A stretch of 64,000 nucleotides of DNA from Bos javanicus (GCF_032452875.1 NC_083878.1:59563378-59627377), one strand, 5' to 3'; numbered from the stretch's first letter, positions 1-12,257 are shown. Notes: generated by a model not told the origin, from the sequence alone. Program-made: numbers and translations.

Positions 1-45
1 ACACGACTGAGCGACTGAACTAAACTGAACTGAACTGAATGATTG
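1..45 (+). mobile_element. BovB LINE, extreme 3' tail
   Basis: The window opens inside the last bases of a BovB copy: the acacgactgagcgactgaact end followed by ctgaactgaa repeats, the typical BovB 3' tail. The rest of the element lies outside the window. A solo LTR begins six bases further on, so the LTR probably landed at or beside the BovB tail. Confidence 0.85.
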
Positions 46-51
46 TAATAG

Positions 52-524
52 TGAGTCATTTCCTAGGCAGGTTGATAAGGAGTCTAGGGGTCCCCAATGA
101 GAGAGGGGTCTGGAATTCTCAAGGAGGAAGAAAGGACAAACTTTTTTCCTTCTCTACATTCCTTAGGATTATATAACAATAATGTATCCTGCCTGAGGAC
201 AGTCTCTAGATTACACCTTCTAGCTAATTCTGTTATCTTAAAATGTAAATTATGGGAGTAGGTCTGGTGAGGTCTTTACAACCTCCAGACATTCTTTGGA
301 TTCATTGGAGAGTATATAACTTCATTGCTAACACTAACAAGGGGGTACTCTTTCTGCCCCCTTCTGATGCCTATGTCAGAAGCTTTCTCTATCTCCTTTA
401 TACTTTAATAAAACTTTATTATGTAAAAGCTCTGAGCGATCAAGCCTCGTCTCTGGCCCCGGATTGAATTCTTCTCCTCCGGGGGCCAAGAATCCCGGTG
501 TCTTCGTGTGATTCAACAACCTTT
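52..524 (+). mobile_element. Solo LTR of a bovine class II-type endogenous retrovirus (copy 1)
   Basis: About 473 bp starting TG, flanked by the 6-bp direct repeat taatag (46-51 and 525-530); a 6-bp duplication fits ERVK-type integration. Inside are a TATA-like stretch (gagtatataac, about 309-320), a poly(A) signal (aataaaac, about 407) and a GC-rich 3' part. No gag, pol or env relic follows, so it is a solo LTR left by LTR-LTR recombination. It is very similar to the LTR at 59953-60480 and more distantly to the split LTR at 25329-29010. The family name (BTLTR1-like) is from memory. The recognised end is not the usual CA, so the right border is uncertain by a few bases. Confidence 0.8.
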
Positions 525-530
525 TAATAG

Positions 531-1055
531 TGTTACTCTAGATATGGAAAGAGAGAATAGAGAATTTTTCCTAGACTGTAACAGTTAAGGTAAGACAGGT
601 TGGTCTAGAGCTCTTTGATTACTGTTGATAGATCTAGTCCAGTAATAGCAGATTGAATGGCCTATCAGTGAAACCTTCACCAGACCTAGGAATCAGTCTT
701 CCTAGCACTGTAGGATAAAATGGTTATTAAATGCTTCCCAAAGTATGCTCAAATTTATTACCATGAGTGGGCCCTGTCAACTGAAAATCAGTGCTTGCAA
801 TTTCACCTGCTCTACAAGGATTAAATCCTGTACTGCTGTCACTATTGACTTTCAACACTTTCAACACCCCCTGAAAGAAGTTCAGGATGGAGAGCAGAAA
901 TTAGGCACTCTGTGCTCAGGGAAATACTGGAAGGACAGGTCTTCAGATGGCTATATAATTTCAGGAGCCAATGATATAGCCTGATTTTTTAATCACCTCA
1001 TAACTAGAGAAGTATTAAAGTCCCTCATGCTGATGACAGTACTTTGAGATTAGCT
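531..1055. other. Unassigned intergenic sequence
   Basis: AT-rich sequence without a recognisable repeat or exon. A 79-aa open frame at 745-984 has no recognisable motif and is treated as chance. Confidence 0.5.
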
Positions 1056-1067
1056 AGCAAAGCTTCA

Positions 1068-1325
1068 GGAGAAGGCAATGGCACCCGACTCCAGTACTCT
1101 TGCCTGGAAAACCCCATGGATGGAGGAGCCTGGTGCGCTGCAGTCCATGGGGTTGACTGAGCAACTTCACTTTCACTTTTCACTTTCATGCATTGGAGAA
1201 GGAAATGGCAACCCACTCCAGTGTTCTTGCCTGGAGAATCCCAGGGACGGGGGAGATGGTGGGCTGCCATCTACTGGGTCGCACAGAGTCGGACACAACT
1301 GACGTGACTTAGCAGCAGCAGCAGC
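1068..1325 (+). mobile_element. BOV-A2 SINE (dimer)
   Basis: Two BovA monomers joined by the cttcactttcacttttcac linker, ending in (AGC)n at about 1313-1330. The flanks carry the perfect TSD agcaaagcttca (1056-1067 and 1326-1337). Such SINEs are tRNA-derived, depend on LINE machinery, and share their 3' end with BovB. Confidence 0.95.
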
Positions 1326-1339
1326 AGCAAAGCTTCATG

Positions 1340-1887
1340 AGACTAGCAGAAACTTTCTGGAAAAATATGTGCTTGATTGCATGTATTCTCCCTTCACCAA
1401 AACAATGTATATACTGACCTTCCACCCTGCTTCTTTGGAGCAGTTTCTCAGAACTATACGTAGTGCTGTATCCCAGTCTGCAGTCCTCATTTTGCCCCCA
1501 GTAAAACTTAACTCACAATTTCATGTACATTTTTTAAGTCAACATACATGAGTGGCCCTGGAGTTAACAATCTGAGAAATTAATATCAATAGTGATTGAT
1601 CCAATTATGTGCATTTTGTTCCTGCAGAAGACAATTAAAATCACTCTAGGGATGATACTTTGACAACCTAGGCAAAAGGAATCAAAAAAGAAACAAATAA
1701 AAGACAAATATGAACTAACCTTCAGAAATTACCAAATACACAAAGCAAGATTAAGCATGGAATAAGTGTAAACAGCAATAGGAAATAACAGAAATATGGA
1801 CAGCATGAATTTCAGATAATGAGAGAAATATCATAAGGGGAATATGAAATACTTTTCACAATGATTAAGCACATAAATTATTAAGCA
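1340..1887. other. Unassigned intergenic sequence
   Basis: No gene. The A-rich stretch at about 1670-1870 has the look of a very old LINE fragment, but I cannot place it. Confidence 0.4.
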
Positions 1888-1888
1888 C

Positions 1889-2085
1889 AACTTAGATGGC
1901 TCAGATGCTCAAGAATCTGCCTGCAATGCAGGAGACCCAACTTTGATCCCAGAGCTGGGAAGATCTCCTGGAGAAGGGAGTAGGAACCCACTCCAGAATT
2001 GTTGCCTGGAGAATTCCATGGACAGAAGAGCCTGCCAGGCTACAATCCATAGGATCACAGTCAGACACAACTGATCGACTAGCAC
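1889..2085 (+). mobile_element. Bov-tA SINE, diverged
   Basis: A tRNA-like head (ggctcagatgctcaagaatc, then gcaatgcaggagaccc) is followed by the BovA body and a diverged agtcagacacaactgatcgac end. The B box (ctttgatccc) is degenerate. No perfect TSD was found. Confidence 0.88.
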
Positions 2086-2350
2086 TTACTTACTAAAAAA
2101 GTTTAGATATCAAAAGCTAAACAGACTGTCTTAAAATTTTTAAATATGTAAATGAATTTTAAAAGCTGTAAATGAGTTTTATAATGATAGATAGGTCCAG
2201 GAAGCAACAAGTTAGACCTGAGGAAACTATGAAGATTGAAATAGCAAAAATGTTATAAAATATGTAACAGTTTCCAAGGAGGAAACTGTGGTGACTTCAT
2301 GGGTCAGGCCTTTCCCTTATTTCTGCTTTAGTTCCTCTCTGAAGTTCACC

Positions 2351-5300
2351 TCAGTTCAGTTCAGTCAGTCAGTCGTGTCCGACTCTTTGCAACCCCATGG
2401 ACTGCAGCACACCAGACCTCCCTGTCATGACCAACTCCAGGAGTCTACTCAAACTCATGTCCATTGAGTCAGTGCTATCATCCAACTATCTCATCCTCTG
2501 TCATCCCCTTCTCATCCTACCCTCAATCTTGCCCAGCATCAGTGTCCTTTCAAATGAGTCAGTTCTTTGCATCAGGTGGCCAAAGTATTGGAGTTGCAGC
2601 TTCAACATCAGTCCTACCAATGAATATTCAGGACTGATTTCCTTTAGGATGGACTGGTTGGATCTCCTTGCAGTCCAAGGGACTCTCAAGAGTCTTCTCC
2701 AACACCACAGTTCAAAAGCATCAATTCTTCAGTGCTAAGCTTTCTCTATGGTCCAACTCTAGCATCCATACATCTCTACTGGAAAAACGATAGCTTTGAC
2801 TAGATGGACCTTTGTTGGCAAAGTAATGCCTCTGTTTCTTAATAAGCTATCTAGGTTGGTCATAACTTTTCTTCCGAGAAGCAAGTGTCTTTTGATTTCA
2901 TGGCTGCAATCAATATCTGCAGTGATTTTGGAACCAAAAAAAAAAATAAAGTTTGACACTGTTTCCACTGTTTCTCCATCTATTTGTGCCATGAAGTAAT
3001 GGGACCGGATACAATGATCTGTTTTCTGAATGTTGAGCTTTAAGCCAACTTTTTCACTCTCCTCTTTCACTTACATCAGGAGACTCTTTAGTTCTTCACT
3101 TTATGCCATAAGGGTGGTGCCATCTGCATTTCTGAGGTTATTGATATTTCTCCTGGCAATCTTCATTCAAGCTTCTGCTTCATCCAGCCCAGCATTTCCA
3201 TGATGTATTCTGCATAAGTTAAATAAGCAGGATGACAATGTACAGCCTTGACATACTCCTTTCCAGATTTGGAACCAGTCTGTTGTTCCATGTCCCGTTC
3301 TAACTGTTGCTTCTTGACCTGCATACAGATTTCTCTGGATGCAGGTCAGGTGGTTTGGTATTCCCATCTCTTTAAGAATTTTCCACAGTTTGTCATAACC
3401 ACACAGTCAAAGGCTTTGGCATAGTCAATAAAGAAGAAATAGATGTTTTTCTGAAATGCTCTTGCTTTTTCAGTGATCCAACGGATCTTGGCAATTTTCT
3501 TTCTGTTTCCTCTGCCTTTTCTAAATCCAGCTTGAACATCTGGAAGTTCACGGTTCATGTACTGTTGAAGCCTGGCTTGGAGAATTTTGAGCATTACTTT
3601 ACTAGTGTCTGAGATGAATGCAATTGAGCAGTATCTTGAGCATTCTTTGGCATTGCCTTTCCTTGGAATTGGAATGAAAACTGACCTTTTCCAGTCCTGT
3701 GTCCACTGCTGAATTTTACAAATTTGCTGGCATATTGACTGCAGCATTTTCACAGCATCATTTCAGCATTTGAAATAGCTCAACTGGAATTCCATCACCT
3801 CCACTAGCTTTGTTCGTAGTGATGCTTTCTACGGCCCACTTAATTTCGCATTCCAGGATGTCTGGCTCTAGGTGAGTGATCATACCATTGTGATGATCTC
3901 GGTCATGAAGATTTTTTTTTGTATAGTTCTTCTGTGTATTCTTGCCACGTCTTCTTAATATCTTCTGCTGTTAGTTCCATGCCATTTCTGTCCTTTATTA
4001 TGCCAATATTTGCATGAAATATTCCCCTGGTATCTCTAATTTTCTTGACGACATCTCTAGAGTTCCCATTCTATTCTTTTCCTCTATTTCTTTGCACTGA
4101 TCACTGAGGAAGGCTTTCTTATTCTCCTTGTTATTCTTTGGAACTCTGCATTCAAATGGGTATATCTTTCCTTTTGTCCTTTGCCTTTTGCTTCTCTTCT
4201 TTTCATAGCTGTTTGCAAGGCCTCCCCAGACAGCCATTTTGCTTTTTTGCATTTCTTTTCCATGGGGAAGGTCTTGATCCCTGTCTCCTGCACAATGTCA
4301 CAAACCTCCGTCCATAGTTCTTCAAGCACTCTATCATACCTAATCCCTTGAATCTACTTGTCACTTCCACTGTATAATCTTAAGGGATTTGATTTAGGTC
4401 ATACCTGAATGGCCTAGTGGTTTTCCCCACTTTCTTCAATTTAAGTCTGAATTTGGCAATGAGGAGTTCATAGTCTGTACCACAGTCAGCTCCCGGTCTT
4501 GTTTTTGCTGACTGTATAGAGTATCTCCATCTTTGGCTGCAAAGAATATCATTAATCTGATTTCAGTATTGACCATCTGGTGATGTCCATGTGTAGAGTC
4601 TTCTCTTTTGTTGTTGGAAGAGAGTGTTTGCTATCACCAGTGTGTTCTCTAAGCAAAACTCTATTAGCCTTTGCCCTGCTTCATTCTGTACTCCAAGGCC
4701 AAATTTGCCTGTTACTCCAGGCATTTCTTGACTTCCTACTTTTGCATTCTAGTCCCCTATAATGAAAAGGACATCTTTTTTGGGTATTACTTCTAGAAGA
4801 TCTTGTAGGTCTTCATAGAACCGTTCAACTTCAGCTTCTGCAGCATTATGGGTCTGGGCATGGACTTGGATTAGTGTGATTTTGAATAGTTTGCCTTGTA
4901 AACGAACAGAGATGATTCTGTCATTTTTGAGATTGCATCCAAGTACTGCATTTCAGACTCTTTTGTTGACTATGATGGTTACTCCATCTCTTCTAAGGGA
5001 TTCTTGCCCACCATAGAAGATATAATGGTCATCTGAGTTAAATTCACCCATTCCAGTCCATTTTAGTTCACTGATTCCTAAAATGTTGATGTTCATTCTT
5101 GCCATCTCCCATTTGACCACTTCCAATTTGCCTTGATTCATGAATCTGACATTCCAGGTTCCTATGCAATATTGCTCTTTAAAGCATTGGACTTTACTTC
5201 CATCACCAGTCACATCCACAACTGGGTGTTGTTTTTGCTTTGGCTCCATCCCTTCATTCTTTCTGGAGTTATTTCTCCACTGATCTCCAGTAGCATATTG

Positions 5301-5433
5301 GGCACCTACCAACCTGGGGAGTTCATGGTTCAGTGTCCTATCTTTTTGGCTTTTCATACTGTTCATGGTGTTCTCAAGGCAAGAATACTGAAGTGGTTTG
5401 CCATTCCCTTCTCCAGTGGACCATGTTTTGTCT
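2351..5433 (-). mobile_element. BovB LINE, near full length, inactive
   Basis: About 3.08 kb antisense copy running from the 3' tail (tcagttcagttcag, 2351) to the 5' leader just before the endonuclease (5433). Conceptual reading in BovB sense gives endonuclease (5465 down to about 4440), linker, RT (about 4250-3170) and C-terminal region (about 3070-2400), spread over several frames with stops and indels. The RT motif C that should read YADD is NADG (about 3100-3130). The endonuclease SDH motif reads TDY (about 4470). It is therefore a dead copy. The 5' UTR is truncated and no clean TSD was found. Confidence 0.93.
3346..3753 (-). pseudogene. BovB reverse transcriptase palm relic
   Basis: This 135-aa open frame covers the RT core of the BovB copy: QDWKRSVFIPIPRKGNAKEC, then KVMLKILQARLQQYMNRELP, QAGFRKGRGN and FFIDYAKAFDCV (motif A with its Asp kept). 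After motif A the frame diverges, and the following segment 3167-3367 (YAGQEATVRTGHGTTDWFQI) is in another frame. The catalytic YADD box further on is mutated, so the protein could not work even if the frames were joined. Confidence 0.85.
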
Positions 5434-5465
5434 AAAGTACCTAAAAAATAACATTTGATACACAT
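4953..5465 (-). pseudogene. BovB endonuclease N-terminal relic
   Basis: This 170-aa open frame contains the start of the BovB AP-like endonuclease. Recognisable words are GTWNVRFMNQGKLEVVKWEM, then ILGISELKWTGMGEF and YGGQESLRRDGV, which match the conserved N-terminal endonuclease blocks of RTE elements. The catalytic Glu-bearing block around SELKWTG is present. The frame breaks after NKRV, so the second half of the endonuclease is in other frames. The first 30 or so residues come from the leader and flank, not from BovB protein. No function is expected. Confidence 0.85.
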
Positions 5466-5504
5466 TTTCAGAGTTGTTTTACAGATGTGAAAATCTCTCC
5501 CATC

Positions 5505-5845
5505 AAATGTAAGATGTCAATTACTTGATGACCATGAATATCTAGCCTCAGGCCTCCAGCAGCCTAAGGACTGATAATACTAACCCCTATGGCACCACCA
5601 TCTTATCTCATCAATCAATCAAAGAATTGTGCATTAGCTGATTACATACCCTGCTACCCTCCTCCTCACCTGGCTTTTAAAAATGCTTTGCCAAAACCCT
5701 TTGAGGAGTTCATGCCACTTTAGGGCACGAGCCACCCACCCTCCTGCATGTCCCTGCAATAAAACTTTCTCTGCTGTAAACTCCAATGTTTTCATGTGTT
5801 TGGCCACATTGTGTGTTGGGCACATGAACTTGAACTAACGATATG
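5505..5845 (+). mobile_element. Putative class I-type retroviral LTR (solo, degraded)
   Basis: The segment has the anatomy of an LTR: a CT-rich promoter region, cttttaaaaatgctttg in TATA position (about 5671), a poly(A) signal tgcaataaaact (about 5754-5765) and a downstream tail (ggccacattgtgtgttgggcacatgaact). It resembles mammalian ERV1-type LTRs known to me, but I cannot name the family. No internal retroviral coding sequence follows. Confidence 0.65.
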
Positions 5846-5961
5846 AGTTTTAAGGATAGAGTGAGAAGTGCTACATGTGAATATTAGGACTTAACAGTAA
5901 AGATAATAAAGAAATAATGTGAAAGATAACTGTGGGGAAACTATGTCAACAAAACATCAAT

Positions 5962-7400
5962 TAATAGTCAATCTAAGAAAGAAATGGAAAAGTTTATTTG
6001 AGCCAAACTGAGGAGTATAACCCAGGGGACAGCTTTTCAGAGAGTTCTGAGAACTGTTCTGAAGAGGTAATGGGGGAGGTCAGTATATATGTGATTTTGG
6101 TGAAATGAATACATGCAATCAAGCACACATCTCAGCAGAAGGCTGCAACTAGCCAGATGGAACAGATATCTTAGTTAATGGTTTTGGTGTTTTCCTGAAA
6201 TCAGAAATTGTAAGAATCCAGGTTCATAAACAATTTCCTCTGAAAATATCTAACTATCTGAAGACTTATTCTTCTAGTTTTGCCCCAGTCTTCAGTATTG
6301 AAGGTCAGCAACTGCAGAGGCCAGTAACTTGATTTGTGTAGAACTGAATGGTAGGCAACATTCTTTATTTTACAACCCCTTCCCTTTCAGTCTTAATTTC
6401 AACCCAGGTTTGGGAGGCATTTTGTGACCAACTTGTCCCATGGCATTAGAAATGCTCATTCCCAGATTAGGCAAGGATTTTGTTGAAAGGCCACTTAATG
6501 TGCTATTGGGCTAGGCTCTGTCAACAGTAATCAAAAGCCTCTGGGATCCCTGTGTTTATCAGTCTTAAATGGTCCAGGAAATGTTTCTTTCTTGTTGCTT
6601 CTTCCTATATCTGCCGTGCTGCCAAGCCACTTCAGTCGTGTCCGACTCTGTGCGACCCCACAGATGGCAGCCCACCAGGCTCCCCCATCCCCAGGATTCT
6701 CCAGGCAAGGACACTGGAATGGGTTGCCATTTCCTACTCCAATGCATGAAAGTGAAAAGTGAAAGTGAAGTCACTCAGTCGTGTCCAACTCTTAACGACC
6801 CCATGGACTGCAGCCCACCAGGCTCCTCTGTCCATGGGATTTTCCAGGCAAGAGTACTGGAGTGGGGTGCCATTGCCTTCTCCTCTTCCTATATCTAGAA
6901 CTATACTATTATGAAAATTGATCTTGTAAGACTACATATTTGTCCAATTGTTTCAAGCTGCCCAATTATCATCAGTTTCCTCTCAGGCTCTGTCACACAT
7001 TTGGTAATGTAGTCTTGTAAAATAGAATACAGACAATATTGCTAGTAACATCAATAAAGTCATAAGTAAGTATTTAAGCTAGGAACATCCATTAGGTGTG
7101 GCCTAGTGTCTCCCCAGGTTTACTAACCAATTAGTTCTTCACCAATCACTATCTTAAGGGAAATAATATATTGGCTTTGTACATAAAGTTCACAAAAGAT
7201 ATCTGCACATACAGAGAGAGTGGTGAGTCATCCTGATCCCTTCCAGGATTGAAAAAGGAATGTTATCTTTTAAGTAGTTACATGGTTGGTGCCAGAAGGA
7301 GAGAAATAAATCTTTATGGTTGAGCAGGTATTTCTGCCATAGGGGAAGTCTGGTTAACACATAATACAGAAGCATAACACACAGTTGAGGGGAGGGAGAA
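5962..7400. repeat. Unidentified mid-repetitive element 'family X', copy 1
   Basis: This segment, interrupted by a BOV-A2 at 6600-6896, matches parts of 18800-19720. Shared words include a ccaggaaat block followed by ttgcttctt and ctaga (about 6574-6610 and 6890-6905 versus 19489-19530), and gctagtaacat followed by aagtcata (about 7041-7064 versus 19690-19712). Its start also resembles the openings of the copies at 29836 and 30340. It has no coding capacity. It could be the non-coding interior of an old ERVL or ERV3-like element, which is inference only. Confidence 0.6.
6613..6883 (-). mobile_element. BOV-A2 SINE (dimer)
   Basis: Antisense BovA dimer with the gtgaaaagtgaaagtgaag linker. It splits family X and is flanked by the perfect 13-bp TSD tcttcctatatct (6600-6612 and 6884-6896), so it is a clean, later insertion. 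Confidence 0.96.
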
Positions 7401-7884
7401 AGCCAAAGGACATAGAAAAAGCTTTATATTTAAATTTTTTGTCTTATTTTAAAATGTGAACTTTTATTTCCTCAAATGAAATTGATAATGGCTGAGGATT
7501 CCCCAAGATTGATGAAAGTTTTAAGGAGAATTATTGGTAAGCAAAATAATTTAAAATATATTTCAACTTAGATACATAAACAGTGAACCTGAAGAACCAA
7601 GAATAATTATTAAAGCAACTAGAAAAAAAAATTTATTACCTACAAAGACCAAAAGTTGTTGGACACAGATAGGATACAATTGTAGGACACAATCTAGTCA
7701 ATTGTGACAGAAAGCCTGGAATTAGGGAGATGGGAGAAACTGAGAAGGGATATAGGGAATGTTGTTGGATGGTAGGTATTTGTTTACCTGGGTTGTCAAA
7801 AATTGAGAAATTGTATGTTCAAAATGAGTGCATCTTGTTGCCTGTAAATTATACATGTTAAAAATGATCAAAGAAGACAATTTA
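7401..7884. other. Unassigned intergenic sequence
   Basis: AT-rich DNA with no gene or identifiable repeat. Confidence 0.5.
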
Positions 7885-8287
7885 GGTGTGATAAAATTAA
7901 TTCATATGGACCCACAAAATAAAGACTGCCCCAGTGGCCAGCCCACAACACAAATCCAAACCTAAATCAGTTGCACTTACAAGAAGCCTCCCTCGTGTAA
8001 GGCTAACATACCCTAACCACAATCTTTGAACTCCTCTTTCCCAAGTTCTCCTTAGCCTAGAAAGCAGGACCTGCTAACCTCCTAAGGAAATCCCCGACCT
8101 CGTAGCCCATCTTGCTCTTCTAATCTCTATAAAACTGACTCTTGCCCCCAATCCCTCAAGAATAGTGCTCCACTGCTTGTGAGGTACTGAACTCCCTCAG
8201 TCCATAGATTGTTCTCCCTTGTACTCAAGAGAGACAGCAAATTCATTATTTAAAATTGTTTTAGCTTTTTTCATTTATCAATTAACA
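7885..8287 (+). mobile_element. Putative solo LTR, family unknown
   Basis: The segment runs from tgtgataaaa to attaaca, giving TG...CA ends. It has a C-rich middle, a TATA-like ctctataaaactgactcttgcc (about 8136-8157) and a downstream region typical of an LTR R/U5. There is no clear TSD and no flanking retroviral coding sequence, so the call is structural only. Confidence 0.45.
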
Positions 8288-10329
8288 CAATCTTTGTTTA
8301 ACACTTTGCGAAGCAAGCTTTCTCTGTTCAGAAGAGTGCAGAGAGCCGAAAAATAGGATGGAAGAGAAGAAGCAGCTTTTATAGGATAAAGAATAAGGAA
8401 CAGGGAAGACAACAATAAAAAGTGGATCGAGAACAAGACACTAAGCATACAGCCCAGAGTTGACTGGGCCGTTTGGGGACTGGCTGCTAGGACAGAATGT
8501 GTTTCTGGTCCAGGGGAGAATTGATACTGATGTGAAAGTTACCCAAGTTTTGGCTTGTTATCATGGCACCAGGCAAGAGCGGCCCCACACATTTTTCTTT
8601 TTGACACATTTCAACACAGAGAAAGACAAATGTCATTTTTCAATGAGACATTCCCTACCAGTCAGGATGGGAAACTAATTATTAGTTGGTGGGGATTACA
8701 GAGTTGCCAATTTTGTTGGAAGAAGGGTAAATTTGTATAACAATTTTGGCAATATCTAATTATATTGGAGTTACCTACATTATCAAATTCTGACATTTCA
8801 TATTCAAGTGATAACTCTAGAGAAATTCTTGTATATGTGCACAGGAGACCTGTGCAATGATGTTTATTCTTCATGTCCCTTTATAAAAGAATGGTAAATC
8901 ATATATAATGTGTTCACAAGGAAAAAATATAGTTTCAGCACTTGAAGTGAATAAATCAAGTCCCTGAATACTCAAAAATATATTGCTGTGAAAGCAACTT
9001 CATATAAGAAAACAAAAAATCCACTTAAATAAATTATAGAAATTGTAAATCAAACTACCCGATTTTAGTTAATAAGATACCTTTATGTAGGAAATTACTA
9101 CAAGCCTGTATAGGAAATGCTTGTAGCAATATCAAGACAGCAATAGGAACTTGGAAATGGGTCAGGGGCAGGGTCTTTCAGGAGTGAATCTTTATTTTTA
9201 CTGTAATATTCCATTTAATTTGTTTTTAATAGAAAACAGATCAGATAACTATCAAGGAAACTTCTCATATCTATTTTATTTTGGCAGTGGACAGCATGGT
9301 GTCATTAATCTATGTTTTGAATATTTTGTAAAAAAAATTTATATGAAAAACAAGATTATCTACAAATAGCAGCTGTATTAACTGCTTTTCCATGTGTAAA
9401 TTCTTAATTATTAATTCATTGAAAACTATGATATACTTCTAAATAATTTTGTAGTAATTCTGTATATTATTCTCAGATTTTAAAAAGAATTCTTCTGGTG
9501 TTTCATAGTCATTAATATGGCTCACTATAAAGTTGGCATATCTGTGTGTCTCTTTTTTTTTCATTTTGGTCTTAAAAAAACCCCATCTTGTAGTATTATT
9601 TAAACATATCTTAAAAATAATTTTTAATCAATAATGAATATTGAATTCCACCAACTGCCTTTCTGGCATGTTAACATATAAGCAATACAGTTTGGTTTCT
9701 AGAAATTTAGAAGCAGACTACATTCTTTGACTAGTCATCACTTGACTTCATAAATTATGGGCTCAATATCTCCCTTTATTCAAGCATTTTTCACCTACTT
9801 CACAGGTGGTAAAAAACAATATAAATAAATAAAATGCTAACATTATTATACATTTATGTTTTCTCCTTCACTTATTGATAATGAAAAGTCATTCAGACAG
9901 TGTTTATCAAACAGTTAACACAAAATTGGCATTGTTATAGTCATTAGGAAAGAAGTGATATGTTAGCAACAGGCAAGGTTCTCTCTTCTATGCAGTATAA
10001 AGAATATAAAAATTTCTATTAAAGTATTATATAATATTTGACTATCTTTCCATTTTCAAAGTAGACCTCAATTATATAGTTGGCTTTGTTTGCTAATATA
10101 TTTAGGATTAGGATTAATGGCATATGTATGGCACATCCATAATTTTTGTGTGTGAATGTGTGTTTTTTTAATATGAATATCTTATTGAGTGACAAAGAAG
10201 CTGTTTGTGAACAGAGACTTCAAACCTGAAACTATATGAAGCTCTGAGGTGTAGTGTTACAGGATGGCTTATAAAGTGAACATGAACCTTTACAATGATT
10301 GGTTATTATAATGAGTATTTCTAGATGGC
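8288..10329. other. Unassigned AT-rich intergenic sequence
   Basis: About 2 kb with no recognisable young repeat or exon. Small open frames (for example 8460-8678 and 9151-9369) have no motif, no start context and no splice structure that I can support. Confidence 0.5.
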
Positions 10330-10600
10330 AGCTGCTGCTCCTACTGCTAAGTCGCTTCAGTCATGTCCAACTCTGTGCGACCCCATAGACGGCAGCCCAC
10401 CAGGCTCCGCCGTCCTTGGGATTCTCCAGGCAAAAATACTGGAGTGGGTTGCCATTTCCTTCTCCAATGCATGAAAGTGAAAAGTGAAAGTGAAGTCACT
10501 CAGTCGTGTCCGACTCTTAGCGACCCCATGGACTGCAGCCTACCAGGTTCCTCCATCCATGGGATTTTCCATGCAAGAGTACTGGAGTGGGGTGCCATTG
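10330..10600 (-). mobile_element. BOV-A2 SINE (dimer)
   Basis: It opens with gctgctgctcctactgctaa, the reverse of the (AGC)n tail, and runs through both BovA monomers. It ends at gtgccattg, about 8 bases short of the usual cttctcc end. No convincing TSD was seen. Confidence 0.93.
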
Positions 10601-10717
10601 TGGGATCAGTTAAAAGTAGTCATACAATTTAAGGAAGATAACTTAAATTTTATGATTATCAGAGGCTTTAACACAAAATAAGTTTTACAAACATTCATGA
10701 AATAAGCTACATTAAGT

Positions 10718-10790
10718 TTTTTTTTTTTAAACTTTACGTAATTGTATTAGTTTTGCCAAACATCAAAATGAATCCATCACAAGTTTTTAA
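10718..10790 (-). mobile_element. Tiny 5'-truncated L1 3' end
   Basis: A poly(T) run (10718-10729) is followed by aactttacgtaattgtatta and gttttgccaaacatcaaaatg. This is the antisense end of the bovine L1 3' UTR, seen also at 32918 and 42134. Only about 65 bp of L1 remain. The flanking word aagttttt on both sides may be a TSD merging with the poly(T). Confidence 0.75.
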
Positions 10791-11153
10791 TATACTTTTA
10801 CTTATTTTGCCTGCTTGGGGTTCATCAAGCCTCATATCCATTTAATTTTGTGTTAATACAAGCCAGGGAAAATCTGATTTATTGAACACCTGAATTCATC
10901 TCCATTCATTCCTGACCATGTCCTTTCTCCCTACCTTCATGACATTAATAAATAAAAGGGCACAGACCACAAGGACAAAGAGACAGAAAGGATAATCATA
11001 ATATACTGAGAACTTCCTGTGGAATATCCAGAAATTTCAATAAGGCTTGTCTTCAGACATGGGCCTTTAATTTAGTTTTGAAGTACTGTATCTCTCTCTT
11101 ATATATGGACATCCAAGAATAAGAGTCATTTGAAGAATGCCTCTAATATGTAT

Positions 11154-12257
11154 TTGTTGTTGTTCAGTCACTCAGTTGTCTGACTCTTTGCCATCCCATG
11201 GACTGCAGATGCCAGGCTTCCCTGTCCTTCACCATCTCCTGGAGCTTGCTCAAACTCATGTGCATTGAATCTGTGATGCCATCCAACCATTTCATCTTCT
11301 GTTGTCCCCTTCTCCTACTGTCTTCAATCTTTCCCAGCCTCAGGGTCTTTTCTAATGAGTCAGCTCTTCTCATCAGGTGGCTGAAGTTTTGAAGCTTCAG
11401 TTTCAGCTACAGTCCTTCCAGTGAATATTCAGCATTGATTTCGTTTAGGATGAACTGGTTTGATCTCCTTGCTGTCGAAGGGACTCAAGAGTCTTCTCCA
11501 GCACCACAGTTCAAAAGCATCAGTTCTTCGACATTCAGCCTCCTTTATGGTCCAGCTCTCACATCTATACTTGACTACTAGAAAAATCATAGCTTTGACT
11601 ATACAGACTTTTGTCGGCAAAGTAACGTCTCCACTTTTTAATACGCCATTTAAGTTTGTCATATTTTTTCTTCCAAAAAGTAAACATCTTTTAATTTCAT
11701 GGCTGCAGTCACCATCTGTAATGATTTTGGAGCCCAAGAAAATTAAGTCTGTCACTGTTTCCTCTGTTTCCCCATCTATTTGCCATGAAATGACGGGACT
11801 GGATGCCATGATCTTAGTTCTTTGAATGTTGAGTTATAAGCCAGCTTTTTCATTCTCCTCTTTCACCTTCATCAAGAGGTTCTTTAGTTTCTCTTCACTT
11901 TCTGCCATAAGGCTGGTGTCATCAGCATATCTGAGGTTATTGATATTTCTCTCAGCAATCTTGACTCCAGTTTGTGCTTCATCCGACCTAGCATTTTTCA
12001 TGATATACTCTGCCTATAAGTTAAATAAGCAGGGTGACAATATACAGCCTTGACGTACTCCTTTCCCAGTCTGGAACCAGTCCATTGTTCCATGTCTGGT
12101 TCTAACTGTTGCTTCTTGACCTGCATACAGATTTCTCAGGAGGCAGGGAAGGTGGTCTAGTATTCCCATCTCTTTAAGAATTTTCTACAGTTTGTTGTGA
12201 TCCACACTGTAAAAGGCTTTAGTGTAGTCAATGAAGCAGAAGTGGATGTTTTTCTGG
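11154..12257 (-). mobile_element. BovB LINE, 5'-truncated, inactive
   Basis: This antisense copy covers the 3' 1.1 kb of BovB, from the tail (ttgttgttcagtcactcag) to just after RT motif A (break at 12257, cagaaaaacatc in sense). Motif C still reads YADDTSL (about 11920-11940). The C-terminal domain is in broken frames (11164-11373 and 11429-11809, minus). Confidence 0.93.

Noticed and set aside
9151..9369. A 72-aa frame as a small protein gene
   Set aside because: It has no motif, conservation evidence or splice context, and frames of this length are expected by chance in 64 kb.
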